Part shown: positions 26,914-34,517 of the stretch, piece after piece
Position numbering within the stretch: the first letter of the stretch is position 1
Layout: every line of letters begins with the position of its first letter
DNA from: Rhodospirillales bacterium
GTDB lineage: Bacteria; Pseudomonadota; Alphaproteobacteria; Rhodospirillales; Shumkoniaceae
Assembly: GCA_016776725.1 (NCBI GenBank)
Contig: JADHSV010000001.1
Coordinates: forward strand, 62,001-126,000
Length of the DNA: 64,000 nucleotides
Direction: 5' to 3'
Position numbers and translations under genes: made by a program
Notes under the pieces: generated by a model
What the model saw: only the letters and a program-made list of their open reading frames with translations
Database searches by the model: none
Told to the model about the DNA's origin: nothing

Positions 26914-28284
26914 TTATGCGCCCCAGGGCGTAATGGCCGCTTTCAGGGCCTCGTAGCCGTCGATGAAGCGCGGGCGTTCACCACCATACACCTCGTCAAA
27001 GGTGGCCAGCGCGCCGTCCAGGAAGTCGCGCAGTTCCTGGTTTCCGGGGTTGGCGTCCAGATAGGCGTCGCGGATCAGCACGAAGTGGATGCGCGGATCA
27101 TAAGGCTTCTTGGTTCCGCCCATGCTCTCATCGCCATCCAGCAGCCGCAGCAGCATGGCGTCAGCCGAACCCAGCGTCTGTTCGTGAATGGGCGGCCCTT
27201 CCATGCGGTGCATGACCGAGGTCATATCCCGCCCGTTGCCGGTGGTGTGGCCCATTTCGGACCAGACCATGTCCATATCGGCCTCGACGCCGAAGTGTTT
27301 CGCCACCATGCCGCCGAAGGCGCGCAGCGGGTCGGAAACGTCGGCCAGCAGGTCGGTCAGGCGATCGCCGTCCAAATCCGTGGCCAGTACGATGGAATCT
27401 TGCTTTTCAATCAGATCCCAGATCAGCAGGCCGTAGTTGGTGTCCGAGATATGCTGCTCGATCTGTCCGCCCCAGTTCTCCATGCCGTCTTTGAAGTCGG
27501 GCGGCAGCAGGGCGATGATGCGGTCGATGTTTTCCTTGTGCTCTTCGTAGGCATCCACGGCGTATTTGCGGCCTACCTTGAACTTGGTGCCCTTCAGCAG
27601 CCAGGTATGAAGGCCTGCGTTGATGCCGTCTTCCATGGCCTGCGTCGGCTTCATGGCAACGCGGCCCAGACGCCCCGTTTCATGAACCATCTTCAAAAAA
27701 AGGCGGTTGGCATAAGCCATCTGCACGCCGGGCGAATTCATTTCCGTATGCACATGGCCGGTATCGGCGTCGACCGTGAAGACGGCCCGGTTTTGCGAGT
27801 AAGGCAGGCACGGCATGCACCGGACCACCGTGATCGGCCCGTAAGGCCGCACATTGCAAAATACGCCCGACTGGGTGCGCAATGGCGCGTTGGCCGATTT
27901 TCCCATAACCACGACCTTGCCGCCCTTGCCGTCGTCGACCATGGCGTCACCGGCGGTGGACCACTTGATCGAGGTATAGGGCAGGTTGCCGAACCAGGCC
28001 AATGAGGCCAGCTTGGTGTCGTGCCGGTATTGCGACCACATAGGCACCGCGTAATACGGCAAGCCCAGCACGTCGACGGCTGCAAGCGTGCCCAGCAGGG
28101 CGTACGCATCGGTCAGCGAGTGCACGACAGGGTTCACGTCGCCGCCGTGTTTTCCACCCTTCCAGACGACTGCGTCGGGATGGCCTTCGGGCCGGACGTC
28201 GGCGGGCTCAAACATATTCGACATCAGGCCGAACAGGTCACCCCCGTCGGCCTCGGTGCGGGCAATTGATAACAGATCAAGCAT
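26914..28284 (-). CDS. 456-residue cytosolic protein of unknown family
   Basis: I do not recognise this family. There is no signal peptide or membrane segment; the protein looks soluble and well folded. Notable features are a CNVRPYGPITVVRCMPCLPY stretch (three Cys within 18 residues, about 142-160), a DADTGHVHTEMNSPG segment, an Asp-rich LATDLDGDRLTDLL (about 300-313) and a WSEMGHTTGNGRDM segment (about 340). Several His/Asp clusters could bind a metal. ATG 28284 has a strong GGGGAG site 8 bases upstream, and codon use matches neighbours, so this is a resident gene. It is transcribed toward the kinase and shares its terminator. Confidence 0.75.
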   Translation of the reverse strand: MLDLLSIARTEADGGDLFGLMSNMFEPADVRPEGHPDAVVWKGGKHGGDVNPVVHSLTDAYALLGTLAAVDVLGLPYYAVPMWSQYRHDTKLASLAWFGNLPYTSIKWSTAGDAMVDDGKGGKVVVMGKSANAPLRTQSGVFCNVRPYGPITVVRCMPCLPYSQNRAVFTVDADTGHVHTEMNSPGVQMAYANRLFLKMVHETGRLGRVAMKPTQAMEDGINAGLHTWLLKGTKFKVGRKYAVDAYEEHKENIDRIIALLPPDFKDGMENWGGQIEQHISDTNYGLLIWDLIEKQDSIVLATDLDGDRLTDLLADVSDPLRAFGGMVAKHFGVEADMDMVWSEMGHTTGNGRDMTSVMHRMEGPPIHEQTLGSADAMLLRLLDGDESMGGTKKPYDPRIHFVLIRDAYLDANPGNQELRDFLDGALATFDEVYGGERPRFIDGYEALKAAITPWGA

Positions 28285-28465
28285 AGGCGCTCTCCCCTTT
28301 CATATTCGAATCGGCGTGTTTGTGTCCGTCGGGGTGCGCCCCTGTTCCCTGCGATGATAATGCGAATCTGTGTCGCCCGGACCTGCGCGACCATATTCAA
28401 GACCGCGCATTTTGGCAAGTCCAAGCACACTATCGGCGCGAACGCTGTTCCGGTATTCTAAATGG

Positions 28466-29323
28466 ATGAGCGCACCGGATACCAGCCTCGGAGAGGGGCG
28501 GAACGGAGAGCCCCCCACCGAAATCCTTATCGAGGGCCTGCACAGGTCCTTCAACGGCAATGATGCCCTGAGGGGCGTCAATCTGACGATCCGCCGCAAC
28601 GCCATCGTCGCCATCGTCGGCGGTTCGGGCTGCGGCAAGACGGTACTGCTCAATCATATTCTGGGGCTCATGGTTCCCGACCAGGGTCGCGTCCAGGTCG
28701 CCGACCACGACAAGGACGGGGCGCCCCTGGTCGATCTGGCGGCCATGAACTCCAACCAGCTGGACCGCATTCACACGCGCTGGGGGGTGGTGTTCCAGAA
28801 CAACGCGCTTTTCTCGGGCAGCGTTTTCGACAACATCGCCCTGTGGCTGACCGAGGTCAAAAACATGCAAGACCACGAGATCAGGCACATCGCCCGCACG
28901 GTGCTGGACGCCGTGGCCCTGCCGTCGGACGACGGTTTCCTGGGTCTCGATGTCCACGATCTGTCGGGCGGCATGGCCAAGCGCCTGGCCGTGGCGCGCG
29001 CGCTGGCCATGAAGCCGCTGGTCATCTTTTATGACGAACCCACCACCGGGCTGGACCCGACCAGCGCCGCTCAGGTTCAGGACCTGATCGTCTCCACCCA
29101 CGTCGAGTTCAGGGAAGCGGGCTTTGACCGCACCACGGTGATCATCACCCACGACAAGGATCTGCTCAGCCGCCTGCGCCCGCGAACGGTAATGGTGCAC
29201 GAGGGCCGCGTTTTCTTCGACGGCCCGCTGGAGGAATTCGAGAAATCCAAATCCCCTCACATCCGCCCCTACTTCGACATCATGCCCATCCTCCAACAGG
29301 GCCATAAACTGCCCGAGGGCTAA
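28466..29323 (+). CDS. MlaF-type ABC ATPase, orphan
   Basis: 285-residue ATPase of the Mla/Ttg2 (retrograde lipid transport) type. It shows Walker A GGSGCGKTVLLNH (about residues 52-64), Q-loop WGVVFQNNALFSG, signature LSGGMAKRLAVARAL, Walker B VIFYDEPTTGLDP and the switch His in IITHDKDLL. The usual partners MlaE and MlaD are not adjacent; the only other Mla-like gene here is the broken mlaC-like gene 12 kb away. The ATG at 28466 is used; an upstream start at 28370 would add a Pro/Arg-rich tail. Confidence 0.82.
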   Translation: MSAPDTSLGEGRNGEPPTEILIEGLHRSFNGNDALRGVNLTIRRNAIVAIVGGSGCGKTVLLNHILGLMVPDQGRVQVADHDKDGAPLVDLAAMNSNQLDRIHTRWGVVFQNNALFSGSVFDNIALWLTEVKNMQDHEIRHIARTVLDAVALPSDDGFLGLDVHDLSGGMAKRLAVARALAMKPLVIFYDEPTTGLDPTSAAQVQDLIVSTHVEFREAGFDRTTVIITHDKDLLSRLRPRTVMVHEGRVFFDGPLEEFEKSKSPHIRPYFDIMPILQQGHKLPEG

Positions 29324-29344
29324 GGACGGTGGGGGCGTGGGCGC

Positions 29345-29543
29345 CTATTTCTGCGTCAGTTTGAACTCGATGCGGCGGTTGCGGCGGTAGCCGATTTCGT
29401 CGTTGCGGGGGTCGAGCGGGTGGAATTGCCCGAAGCCGGCGGCGACCAGCCGTTGGGCGGGAATGCCGCTGTCGATCAGGAACTTGACCACCGAAACGGC
29501 GCGCGCGGTCGACAGTTCCCAGTTGGATGAGAACTGCTCGTTA
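29345..29543 (-). pseudogene. 3'-end fragment of an ompA-like gene
   Basis: These 199 bases are a near-copy of 32676-32874, the last 66 codons (including stop) of the intact OmpA-like gene, in the same orientation. By eye I count five differences, all at silent codon positions: CTC/CTG, two within the TTC-CTG/TTT-CTC pair, ACC/ACG and CGC/CGA. The match begins at the stop codon and ends abruptly at 29543, where the mobile-element end begins. No start or 5' part exists, so it is non-functional. Confidence 0.88.
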
Positions 29544-29544
29544 G

Positions 29545-29610
29545 GTTTTCGGTGACAGGTTTTCGGTGACAGTTTACTTTTTACGTTTTCGGTGACAGTT
29601 TACTTTTTAC
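29545..29610. repeat. iterated terminal repeats of the RAYT element
   Basis: GTTTTCGGTGACAG occurs three times in tandem, at 29545, 29559 and 29585. The second and third copies are identical 26-base units ending TTTACTTTTTAC. The inner copy overlaps the transposase stop codon. The inverted match to this end is at 30318-30336. Confidence 0.88.
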
Positions 29611-30286
29611 TGCGCGCTGATGGAAACTTCGTCCCCGTCTTCCGCCCACGTTTCTCCGGTCGGACGCGCCGTCCCAATTCGGCCTCGATCTCCTGCAACC
29701 ATTCGGCCTCGCCCAACGGACGGCCGATGGTCTCGGCGGCACGCAGGGACTTGCTCATTTCCTCTTCCTCGCCACTTTCCAGCAATGCCGTAAAGTCCGG
29801 AAACCGTTTGAGCACCGGCTCGGGCGAAACCAACCTATCGCCTTTTCCCGACAAATGGGCGTTGACGCTGGACCACCGCCAGTCGGCAGCCCGCTTGACG
29901 AGCCCCGCCCGCACCGGATTGAGCGAGACATAGCGCACCGCGCCCGCCAGATGGGCCTCGTCCATCACCACCGAACCGAAGCGCCCCTGCCACAGATGCC
30001 CCGTCCATTTATTCCGCGCATTAACATGCCGCGTGTAGCGCCGATGTGCGTCGGCCAGCGTCGCCCGCAGACCGTCGGCATGGGCGGGAACCATGATCAG
30101 ATGAACGTGATTGGGCATCAGGCAATAAGCCCAGACTTTCGTTCCCGCCTTCTTCGCCGCCGCGTCAAGCAACTCCATGTAATAAAGGTAGTCACCGTCC
30201 TCAAAAAACACGGTCTCGCGCCGATTGCCGCGCTGTGTAACGTGATGAGGAAAACCGGGAAGGACGATGCGGGCCAATCTGGACAT
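29600..30286 (-). CDS. REP-associated tyrosine transposase (Y1_Tnp)
   Basis: 228-residue single-strand DNA transposase of the IS200/IS605-related RAYT group. It carries the HUH metal site in CLMPNHVHLIM (about residues 56-66), the catalytic Tyr in VRYVSLNPVRAGLV (about 120-133), and the N-terminal PGFPHHVTQRGNR typical of RAYT proteins. The C-terminal SKK and stop codon are encoded by the element's own terminal repeat. The basic tail (RPEKRGRKTG) is common in the family. The frame is intact, so it may still be active and able to move the related hairpins at 48.7 and 56.5 kb. Confidence 0.92.
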   Translation of the reverse strand: MSRLARIVLPGFPHHVTQRGNRRETVFFEDGDYLYYMELLDAAAKKAGTKVWAYCLMPNHVHLIMVPAHADGLRATLADAHRRYTRHVNARNKWTGHLWQGRFGSVVMDEAHLAGAVRYVSLNPVRAGLVKRAADWRWSSVNAHLSGKGDRLVSPEPVLKRFPDFTALLESGEEEEMSKSLRAAETIGRPLGEAEWLQEIEAELGRRVRPEKRGRKTGTKFPSARSKK

Positions 30287-30317
30287 GTGGAACTATACCA
30301 TGCGCCGACGGAAAGTT

Positions 30318-30336
30318 AAAAAGTAAACTGTCACCG
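30318..30336. repeat. right inverted repeat of RAYT element
   Basis: AAAAAGTAAACTGTCACCG is the exact reverse complement of the left-end motif. Its last six bases supply the final Arg codon and TGA stop of the neighbouring 84-codon gene. Confidence 0.85.
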
Positions 30337-30585
30337 TAATCCATAGCCAACGACATAGGAACGGTATGCGGCATATGGACTTTTTTTCTGATTTATTTCC
30401 ACATCTTCTTTTATGGCTTCATATACCTGTGATTGCAACACCTCGTACCCGAGAACATTGGCCCTTTCCAGGTCAGATAAAGCCATCGCTTGCGCCTGTG
30501 GAACTGGACCCATCCACCCTTCAATAGCCGCAGCTTTTACTATCGCAGCGTAAATATCTGCTTTAAAACTACTTTTATCAGCCAT
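30331..30585 (-). CDS. 84-residue hypothetical protein ending in the RAYT repeat
   Basis: Small, unrecognised, probably helical protein (MADKSSFKADIYAAIVKAA...) with no membrane segment. AAGGA sits about 8 bases before the ATG, supporting translation. The last two codons (CGG TGA) are part of the transposon end at 30331-30336, so the original reading frame was probably longer and has been cut by the insertion. It lies 18 bp downstream of the Sel1-repeat gene and may belong to that operon. Confidence 0.5.
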   Translation of the reverse strand: MADKSSFKADIYAAIVKAAAIEGWMGPVPQAQAMALSDLERANVLGYEVLQSQVYEAIKEDVEINQKKSPYAAYRSYVVGYGLR

Positions 30586-30602
30586 AAACGATCCTTACCA
30601 AC

Positions 30603-31508
30603 TCAGTTGTTTTTTTCACCGCGAAATGCTTTTGAGGCCGTCAACAACATAGTCACCATTTCGGCGGTTGAAGGCGCGCTGAGGAATTCTCTTGCGTCAG
30701 CATGAGTTACGCCCTGCCTCTTCGAGTGGACAAACCATTTCTTGCCTTTCTCAGGATCCCTGGGAAGTCCAAGTCCACTGACATACATCAACCCCATTAA
30801 AAGCTGCGCATATCCATTTCCTTGAGCCGCAGATTTCCGAATCCATTTCACCCCATCGACCGGATTCGACGGCCAGGTGTGATTTCCAATTCCAATTCCG
30901 AAATTATCTAAGTACAGGCTCCCAAGTAAAAATTGCGCGACATCAAATCCGCTGTTTGCCGACTTTGTCAGCCACATCAATGTCTTCTCCGTGTCTTCAT
31001 CCAGATCTTCTCCGAAGAGGTATAGGAGGCCTAAATCATATTGAGCCCAAGAATTCGATCGATGTGCCGCGTTTCGCAACCAAATCAGCGCGGTCGCTTT
31101 GTCGGTTCTAGTGCCACGGCCAAACTTCAACGCATTTGACAAATCATACATGGCGGCAGCGTAATCTTGTTCCGCCGCATTTCGAAGTAGATCAAATGAC
31201 TCCTGATACCGACTATTAATGGCCAGCAAATAGCCCAATTGAAACTTGAAACGCGCGGAATCCGGGTATGCCTCAAGTGCTGCTCTGCATTCTGCGATAG
31301 CTTTTTCCGACGCCATGAACCAGTCTGGTGGGGAATCCGTGACCCGCTGGGAATCGCTCGGATGCGCAGCGAGTTGATCGCATTCATGGATTGGCACGTT
31401 TGGCTCGCTTGCTCGCAACAAGGTAGCTTGGGAAACAAGAAAAATAACGCCCAACGAAAGGAATGCCGCCGAAATTCTAGATTTTGGAAACACCTTACTT
31501 AATTTCAT
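30603..31508 (-). CDS. Sel1-repeat (TPR-like) exported protein
   Basis: 301-residue protein with an export signal (SAAFLSLGVIFLVSQATLLRA, residues about 12-33) and at least four Sel1-type helical repeats between about 90 and 265, recognisable by AxxxLGxLYxxGxG-like units such as AQYDLGLLYLFGEDLDEDTEK and AQLLMGLMYVSGLGLPRDPEK (the latter about 240-260). Sel1 proteins are scaffolds for protein-protein contacts. Lower GC than neighbours, so possibly acquired. Its ATG overlaps the stop of a 33-codon ORF (ATGA). Confidence 0.82.
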   Translation of the reverse strand: MKLSKVFPKSRISAAFLSLGVIFLVSQATLLRASEPNVPIHECDQLAAHPSDSQRVTDSPPDWFMASEKAIAECRAALEAYPDSARFKFQLGYLLAINSRYQESFDLLRNAAEQDYAAAMYDLSNALKFGRGTRTDKATALIWLRNAAHRSNSWAQYDLGLLYLFGEDLDEDTEKTLMWLTKSANSGFDVAQFLLGSLYLDNFGIGIGNHTWPSNPVDGVKWIRKSAAQGNGYAQLLMGLMYVSGLGLPRDPEKGKKWFVHSKRQGVTHADAREFLSAPSTAEMVTMLLTASKAFRGEKNN

Positions 31509-31606
31509 CTTCCCTTCTCCGCATCATTTCCGCCGGAATGCAATTCAACGATCACGCGCGCACCGGTCTCGCCGTTGAACCCGATTGCCTTCATTGGTTG
31601 TGCCAT
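31505..31606 (-). CDS. 33-residue small ORF coupled to the Sel1 gene
   Basis: Codes for a 33-residue peptide starting MAQPMKAIGFNGETGARV. It has a strong ribosome-binding site (AGGGGGCG about 5 bases before the ATG) and ends in TGA overlapping the Sel1-gene ATG as ATGA, so it is probably translated and coupled to it. Codon use is GC-rich, unlike the Sel1 gene. Family unknown; it may be a leader peptide, a remnant of a displaced gene, or a real micro-protein. Confidence 0.45.
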   Translation of the reverse strand: MAQPMKAIGFNGETGARVIVELHSGGNDAEKGR

Positions 31607-31615
31607 AAACGCCCC

Positions 31616-32668
31616 CTATGCCGCCAGCTTTTCAACCGGCGGGCGGTTCGCGTTCTCATTGGCGTATCGGAAGCCCCGGTTTGATCGCGAACCATCTATG
31701 GGAGCATGATCAAAGCAGGCTTCCGGGCTCCGGTCGCCAACGAAGCCATAGGCCGCCTCCACCCCCATGGCATCCAAATCCAGCGTCACGCCCGCGTCAT
31801 CCATGACGAACACGGTGTCCTCGCCCGCACCACCTGAAACGCTGGTATCGGCGGCGTCCATGAACAGCACGTCGTCGCCGTCGCCGCCCGACAGGGTGTC
31901 GGCCCCGTCGCCGCCGATCAGCCAGTCGTCGCCGGCGCCGCCCGTAATGGCGTCATCGCCCGCGCCGCCGTCCATATACACACCCTGGGCGGTGTCGGCC
32001 CCGGTGTCGGGGTCGGGCTCGCCGGAGCCTGTGGTGTAGGTTGCGCTCAGCGCATCGTCACCGTCGTGGGCGAACAGGCCTTCCAGGTTGTGGGTGGCGA
32101 GATCGAGGGTCACCGCGTCGGCGTTTTCGACGAACGCGATATCAAAACCGTCGCCGCCGTCCACGCTGGTGTCGTCGGCGTCCATGAAGACGATGTCGTC
32201 GCCGTCGCCGGCGTCCAATACATCGGCCCCGGCCCCGCCGGCGATCCAGTCGTCGCCGGTGCCGCCGGTCAGGGTGTCGTTGCCTTCGCCGCCTTCCAGC
32301 AGCACGTCGGCGGCGGTGCCCGCGCTCAACGCGTCGTCGCCGTCAAAGCCGAACGCGCCCATATACCCCAGTTGGCCGAGATCGACGGAAAGGTCGGAAA
32401 ACCGCCCGTCGAAATACACGTCCGAGCCGTCCGCCGCCTGCAGATCGAAGCTGCCGTCGGCGGCGATGCGATAGCCGATTTGCGAGGTGGCCAGCGAAAC
32501 GTCGCCGAAATCCCTCGTGCCGCCCCCGGCAACGGTGTAGCTGCCCGTGCCGTAAATGTGGTTGGAGCCGACGGCTTCCTCGACGCCGTCACTGGAAAGG
32601 GTGATGGAGGTGATGCCCATGGAACCCGGGTCGGTCCCCAGGGACTTGAACTCACCGGAACAACGCAT
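31616..32668 (-). CDS. RTX calcium-binding repeat protein, truncated
   Basis: 350-residue fragment-like protein with GGxGxDxxx nonapeptide repeats, such as GGTGDDWIAGGAGADVLDAG and GGAGDDWLIGGDGADTLSGG. A unit of about 85-100 residues occurs twice in tandem: FDGDDALSA then repeats, FMDADDTSV and VTLDL in the first; HDGDDALSA, FMDAADTSV and VTLDL in the second. A third unit begins (AYGFVGD) but breaks off and is replaced by a 37-residue unrelated tail from RSPEACFDHAP. There is no signal peptide and no type I secretion C-terminus. I infer a remnant of a much larger secreted RTX adhesin. ATG 32668 lies 8 bases after the OmpA-like stop. Confidence 0.75.
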   Translation of the reverse strand: MRCSGEFKSLGTDPGSMGITSITLSSDGVEEAVGSNHIYGTGSYTVAGGGTRDFGDVSLATSQIGYRIAADGSFDLQAADGSDVYFDGRFSDLSVDLGQLGYMGAFGFDGDDALSAGTAADVLLEGGEGNDTLTGGTGDDWIAGGAGADVLDAGDGDDIVFMDADDTSVDGGDGFDIAFVENADAVTLDLATHNLEGLFAHDGDDALSATYTTGSGEPDPDTGADTAQGVYMDGGAGDDAITGGAGDDWLIGGDGADTLSGGDGDDVLFMDAADTSVSGGAGEDTVFVMDDAGVTLDLDAMGVEAAYGFVGDRSPEACFDHAPIDGSRSNRGFRYANENANRPPVEKLAA

Positions 32669-32675
32669 GACCAAC

Positions 32676-33743
32676 CTATTTCTGCGTCAGTTTGAACTCG
32701 ATGCGGCGGTTGCGGCGGTAGCCGATTTCGTCGTTGCGGGGGTCCAGCGGGTGGAATTGCCCGAAGCCGGCGGCGACCAGCCGTTGGGCGGGAATGCCGC
32801 TGTCGATGAGAAACTTGACCACCGAAACGGCTCGCGCCGTCGACAGTTCCCAGTTGGATGAGAACTGCTCGTTATGGATGGGGATGCGGTCGGTATGGCC
32901 ATCCACGCGCAGCACCCAGTCGATCCCGGACGGGATCGTCGCCGCCACTTCGGCCAGGGTGCGGGCGAACTGCTGCAACTGGGCCATGCCGCCACCATCT
33001 TGACCTCCCTTGGCCAGAACCGCCTCGCCGCTGCCGAAAAGCACCTCGGACTGAAAAACGAAACGGTCGCCGACGATGCTGATGTCGCGCCGGTCGCCCA
33101 GAACCCGGCGCAGCCGGCCGAAAAATTCCGACCGGTAGCGGGCCATTTCCTCGATCTTGCCGGCCAGCGCCTCGGCCAGCCGCGCGTCCAGCTTGCCGAT
33201 CTTTTGTTCGTTGGCTTTGTTTTTCTTCTCGGACGCCTCCAGCGACTTGTTCAGAGCCGCCAGTTCGGCCAGAACCGCTTCCAGATTACGGTGCTGTTTG
33301 TTCAGCTCGCGCTCTTTCTCCTTGCCCGCCGCGCGTGCCTCGTCCAGCGCCGTCTCGGTCTCGGCAACCCTGGTTTCAAGGGCGGCGATTTTGCTGTCCC
33401 GGTCGGCTTCCACGTCGGACAATTTGGCGCTTAGCGCCTCGCGTGCAGCCGCCATGTCGTCAAGCTCGCTGGACAGGCCGCTGGTCTTGCCGCGAAGAAG
33501 CACGTTTTCCTGCCCCCGCGCACCCAGCAGACGCACCGCCTCCTCGACCTGCTTTTCAAGAGACTCGAGAGTTTCCGGCGGGACCGTTTCCCCCAGGCCG
33601 CCGACGCGTCCCTCAAGGTTTTTGATCATCTTCTGGATTTCATCGAAGGTGCCGTCGGCCTGCTGGGCGGATGCGAAACCACCCCAACCCATCAGCACGA
33701 AAATGATGAGGGCAAGCAAAAACCGTAATGATCTACGCCCCAT
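32676..33743 (-). CDS. OmpA/MotB-type peptidoglycan-binding protein
   Basis: 355-residue envelope protein. A signal or anchor segment (LRFLLALIIFVLMGWGGFASA, about residues 5-25) is followed by a long Glu/Lys/Ala coiled-coil (about 30-200) and a C-terminal OmpA domain (about 225-355) that binds diaminopimelate-peptidoglycan: VDGHTDRIP and NWELSTARAVSVVKFL are the conserved core, with RRNRRIEF at the end. It resembles the flagellar-motor-like OmpA proteins of alphaproteobacteria. ATG 33743 is preferred to 33818, which would overlap the LOG gene. Its last 66 codons are duplicated at 29345-29543. Confidence 0.88.
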   Translation of the reverse strand: MGRRSLRFLLALIIFVLMGWGGFASAQQADGTFDEIQKMIKNLEGRVGGLGETVPPETLESLEKQVEEAVRLLGARGQENVLLRGKTSGLSSELDDMAAAREALSAKLSDVEADRDSKIAALETRVAETETALDEARAAGKEKERELNKQHRNLEAVLAELAALNKSLEASEKKNKANEQKIGKLDARLAEALAGKIEEMARYRSEFFGRLRRVLGDRRDISIVGDRFVFQSEVLFGSGEAVLAKGGQDGGGMAQLQQFARTLAEVAATIPSGIDWVLRVDGHTDRIPIHNEQFSSNWELSTARAVSVVKFLIDSGIPAQRLVAAGFGQFHPLDPRNDEIGYRRNRRIEFKLTQK

Positions 33744-33807
33744 GAAAGGCCTCCCAACCCAAACACAGGCGCAAACTATAGCCCGAATTGACAGGGGAAC
33801 GGAACGA

Positions 33808-34443
33808 TCAATCGCCACCCAAATGGCTCAGCAGGATTTCGCGGTCAGGCGCGCGCGCATCAAGAGCGGCGCCGAACACCTCTTCCACGGTATCCACGGT
33901 GCTGATCAGGCCGGGCATGGCCGGATGGGCGAAGCCGCTCGAAACCACATGCTCCAACAAGCCGCTCAGCGGTTTCCAGAAACCGTCGATGTTGAGGGCG
34001 ACAATGGGCTTGGTGTGAAGCTGAAGCTGCTTCCAGGTGGCGATTTCCAGTGTCTCGTCAAGGGTGCCCAAGCCGCCGGGCAAAACCACAAAGCCGTCCG
34101 ACAGCTCGTACATCCTGGCTTTTCGCTGGTGCATGGTCTCAACCACGACCAGTTCGGTAACGCCGGGATCGCCCACTTCCAGCGACATCAGGAATTCCGG
34201 AATGACGCCCACGACCTCACCGCCGTTTTGCAAAACCGCGCTCGCCGCCAGCCCCATCAAACCGATGTTGCCGCCGCCGTAAATCATGCGAATGCCGCGT
34301 TCGGCCATCATTTCGCCCAGACGAACGGCGGCCTCGCGATAGCGGCCGTTTTCGCCTACCCGCGACCCGCTAAAAACGCAAAGTGATTTGATTTCACCGT
34401 TCAATTCTTCGTTACCGACCATAGCCGTGTTCGCATCCTGCAC
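33808..34443 (-). CDS. LOG family protein (cytokinin-activating type)
   Basis: 211-residue Rossmann-type nucleotide 5'-monophosphate phosphoribohydrolase (TIGR00730 group), cleaving N6-modified AMP to base and ribose 5-phosphate. It shows CVFSGSRVG (about 22-30), YGGGNIGLMG (about 56-65) and the catalytic PGGLGTLDE (about 121-129). GTG 34443 with GGGA upstream is used; ATG 34422 is an alternative. The physiological role in bacteria is often unclear. Adjacent to the OmpA-like gene with 64 bp between. Confidence 0.9.
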   Translation of the reverse strand: MQDANTAMVGNEELNGEIKSLCVFSGSRVGENGRYREAAVRLGEMMAERGIRMIYGGGNIGLMGLAASAVLQNGGEVVGVIPEFLMSLEVGDPGVTELVVVETMHQRKARMYELSDGFVVLPGGLGTLDETLEIATWKQLQLHTKPIVALNIDGFWKPLSGLLEHVVSSGFAHPAMPGLISTVDTVEEVFGAALDARAPDREILLSHLGGD

Positions 34444-34517
34444 TTGGAATTCCCGTTTCGCGGCCCCTTATACCAAGCTCCGGGAGATGGCGTTCTCTTT
34501 TTTTTGGAGATGACAAA

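Larger units (their letters stand above)
29545..30336 (-). mobile_element. RAYT-type transposon with inverted ends
   Basis: A single Y1-transposase gene is bounded by inverted repeats. CGGTGACAGTTTACTTTTT at 29590-29608 (also 29564-29582) is matched in reverse complement by 29 kb-side bases 30318-30336, a perfect 19-bp inverted repeat. The left end carries extra tandem copies of the terminal motif. No target-site duplication was seen, as expected for single-strand Y1 transposition. It adjoins the ompA fragment on one side and a small truncated-looking gene on the other. Confidence 0.8.
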
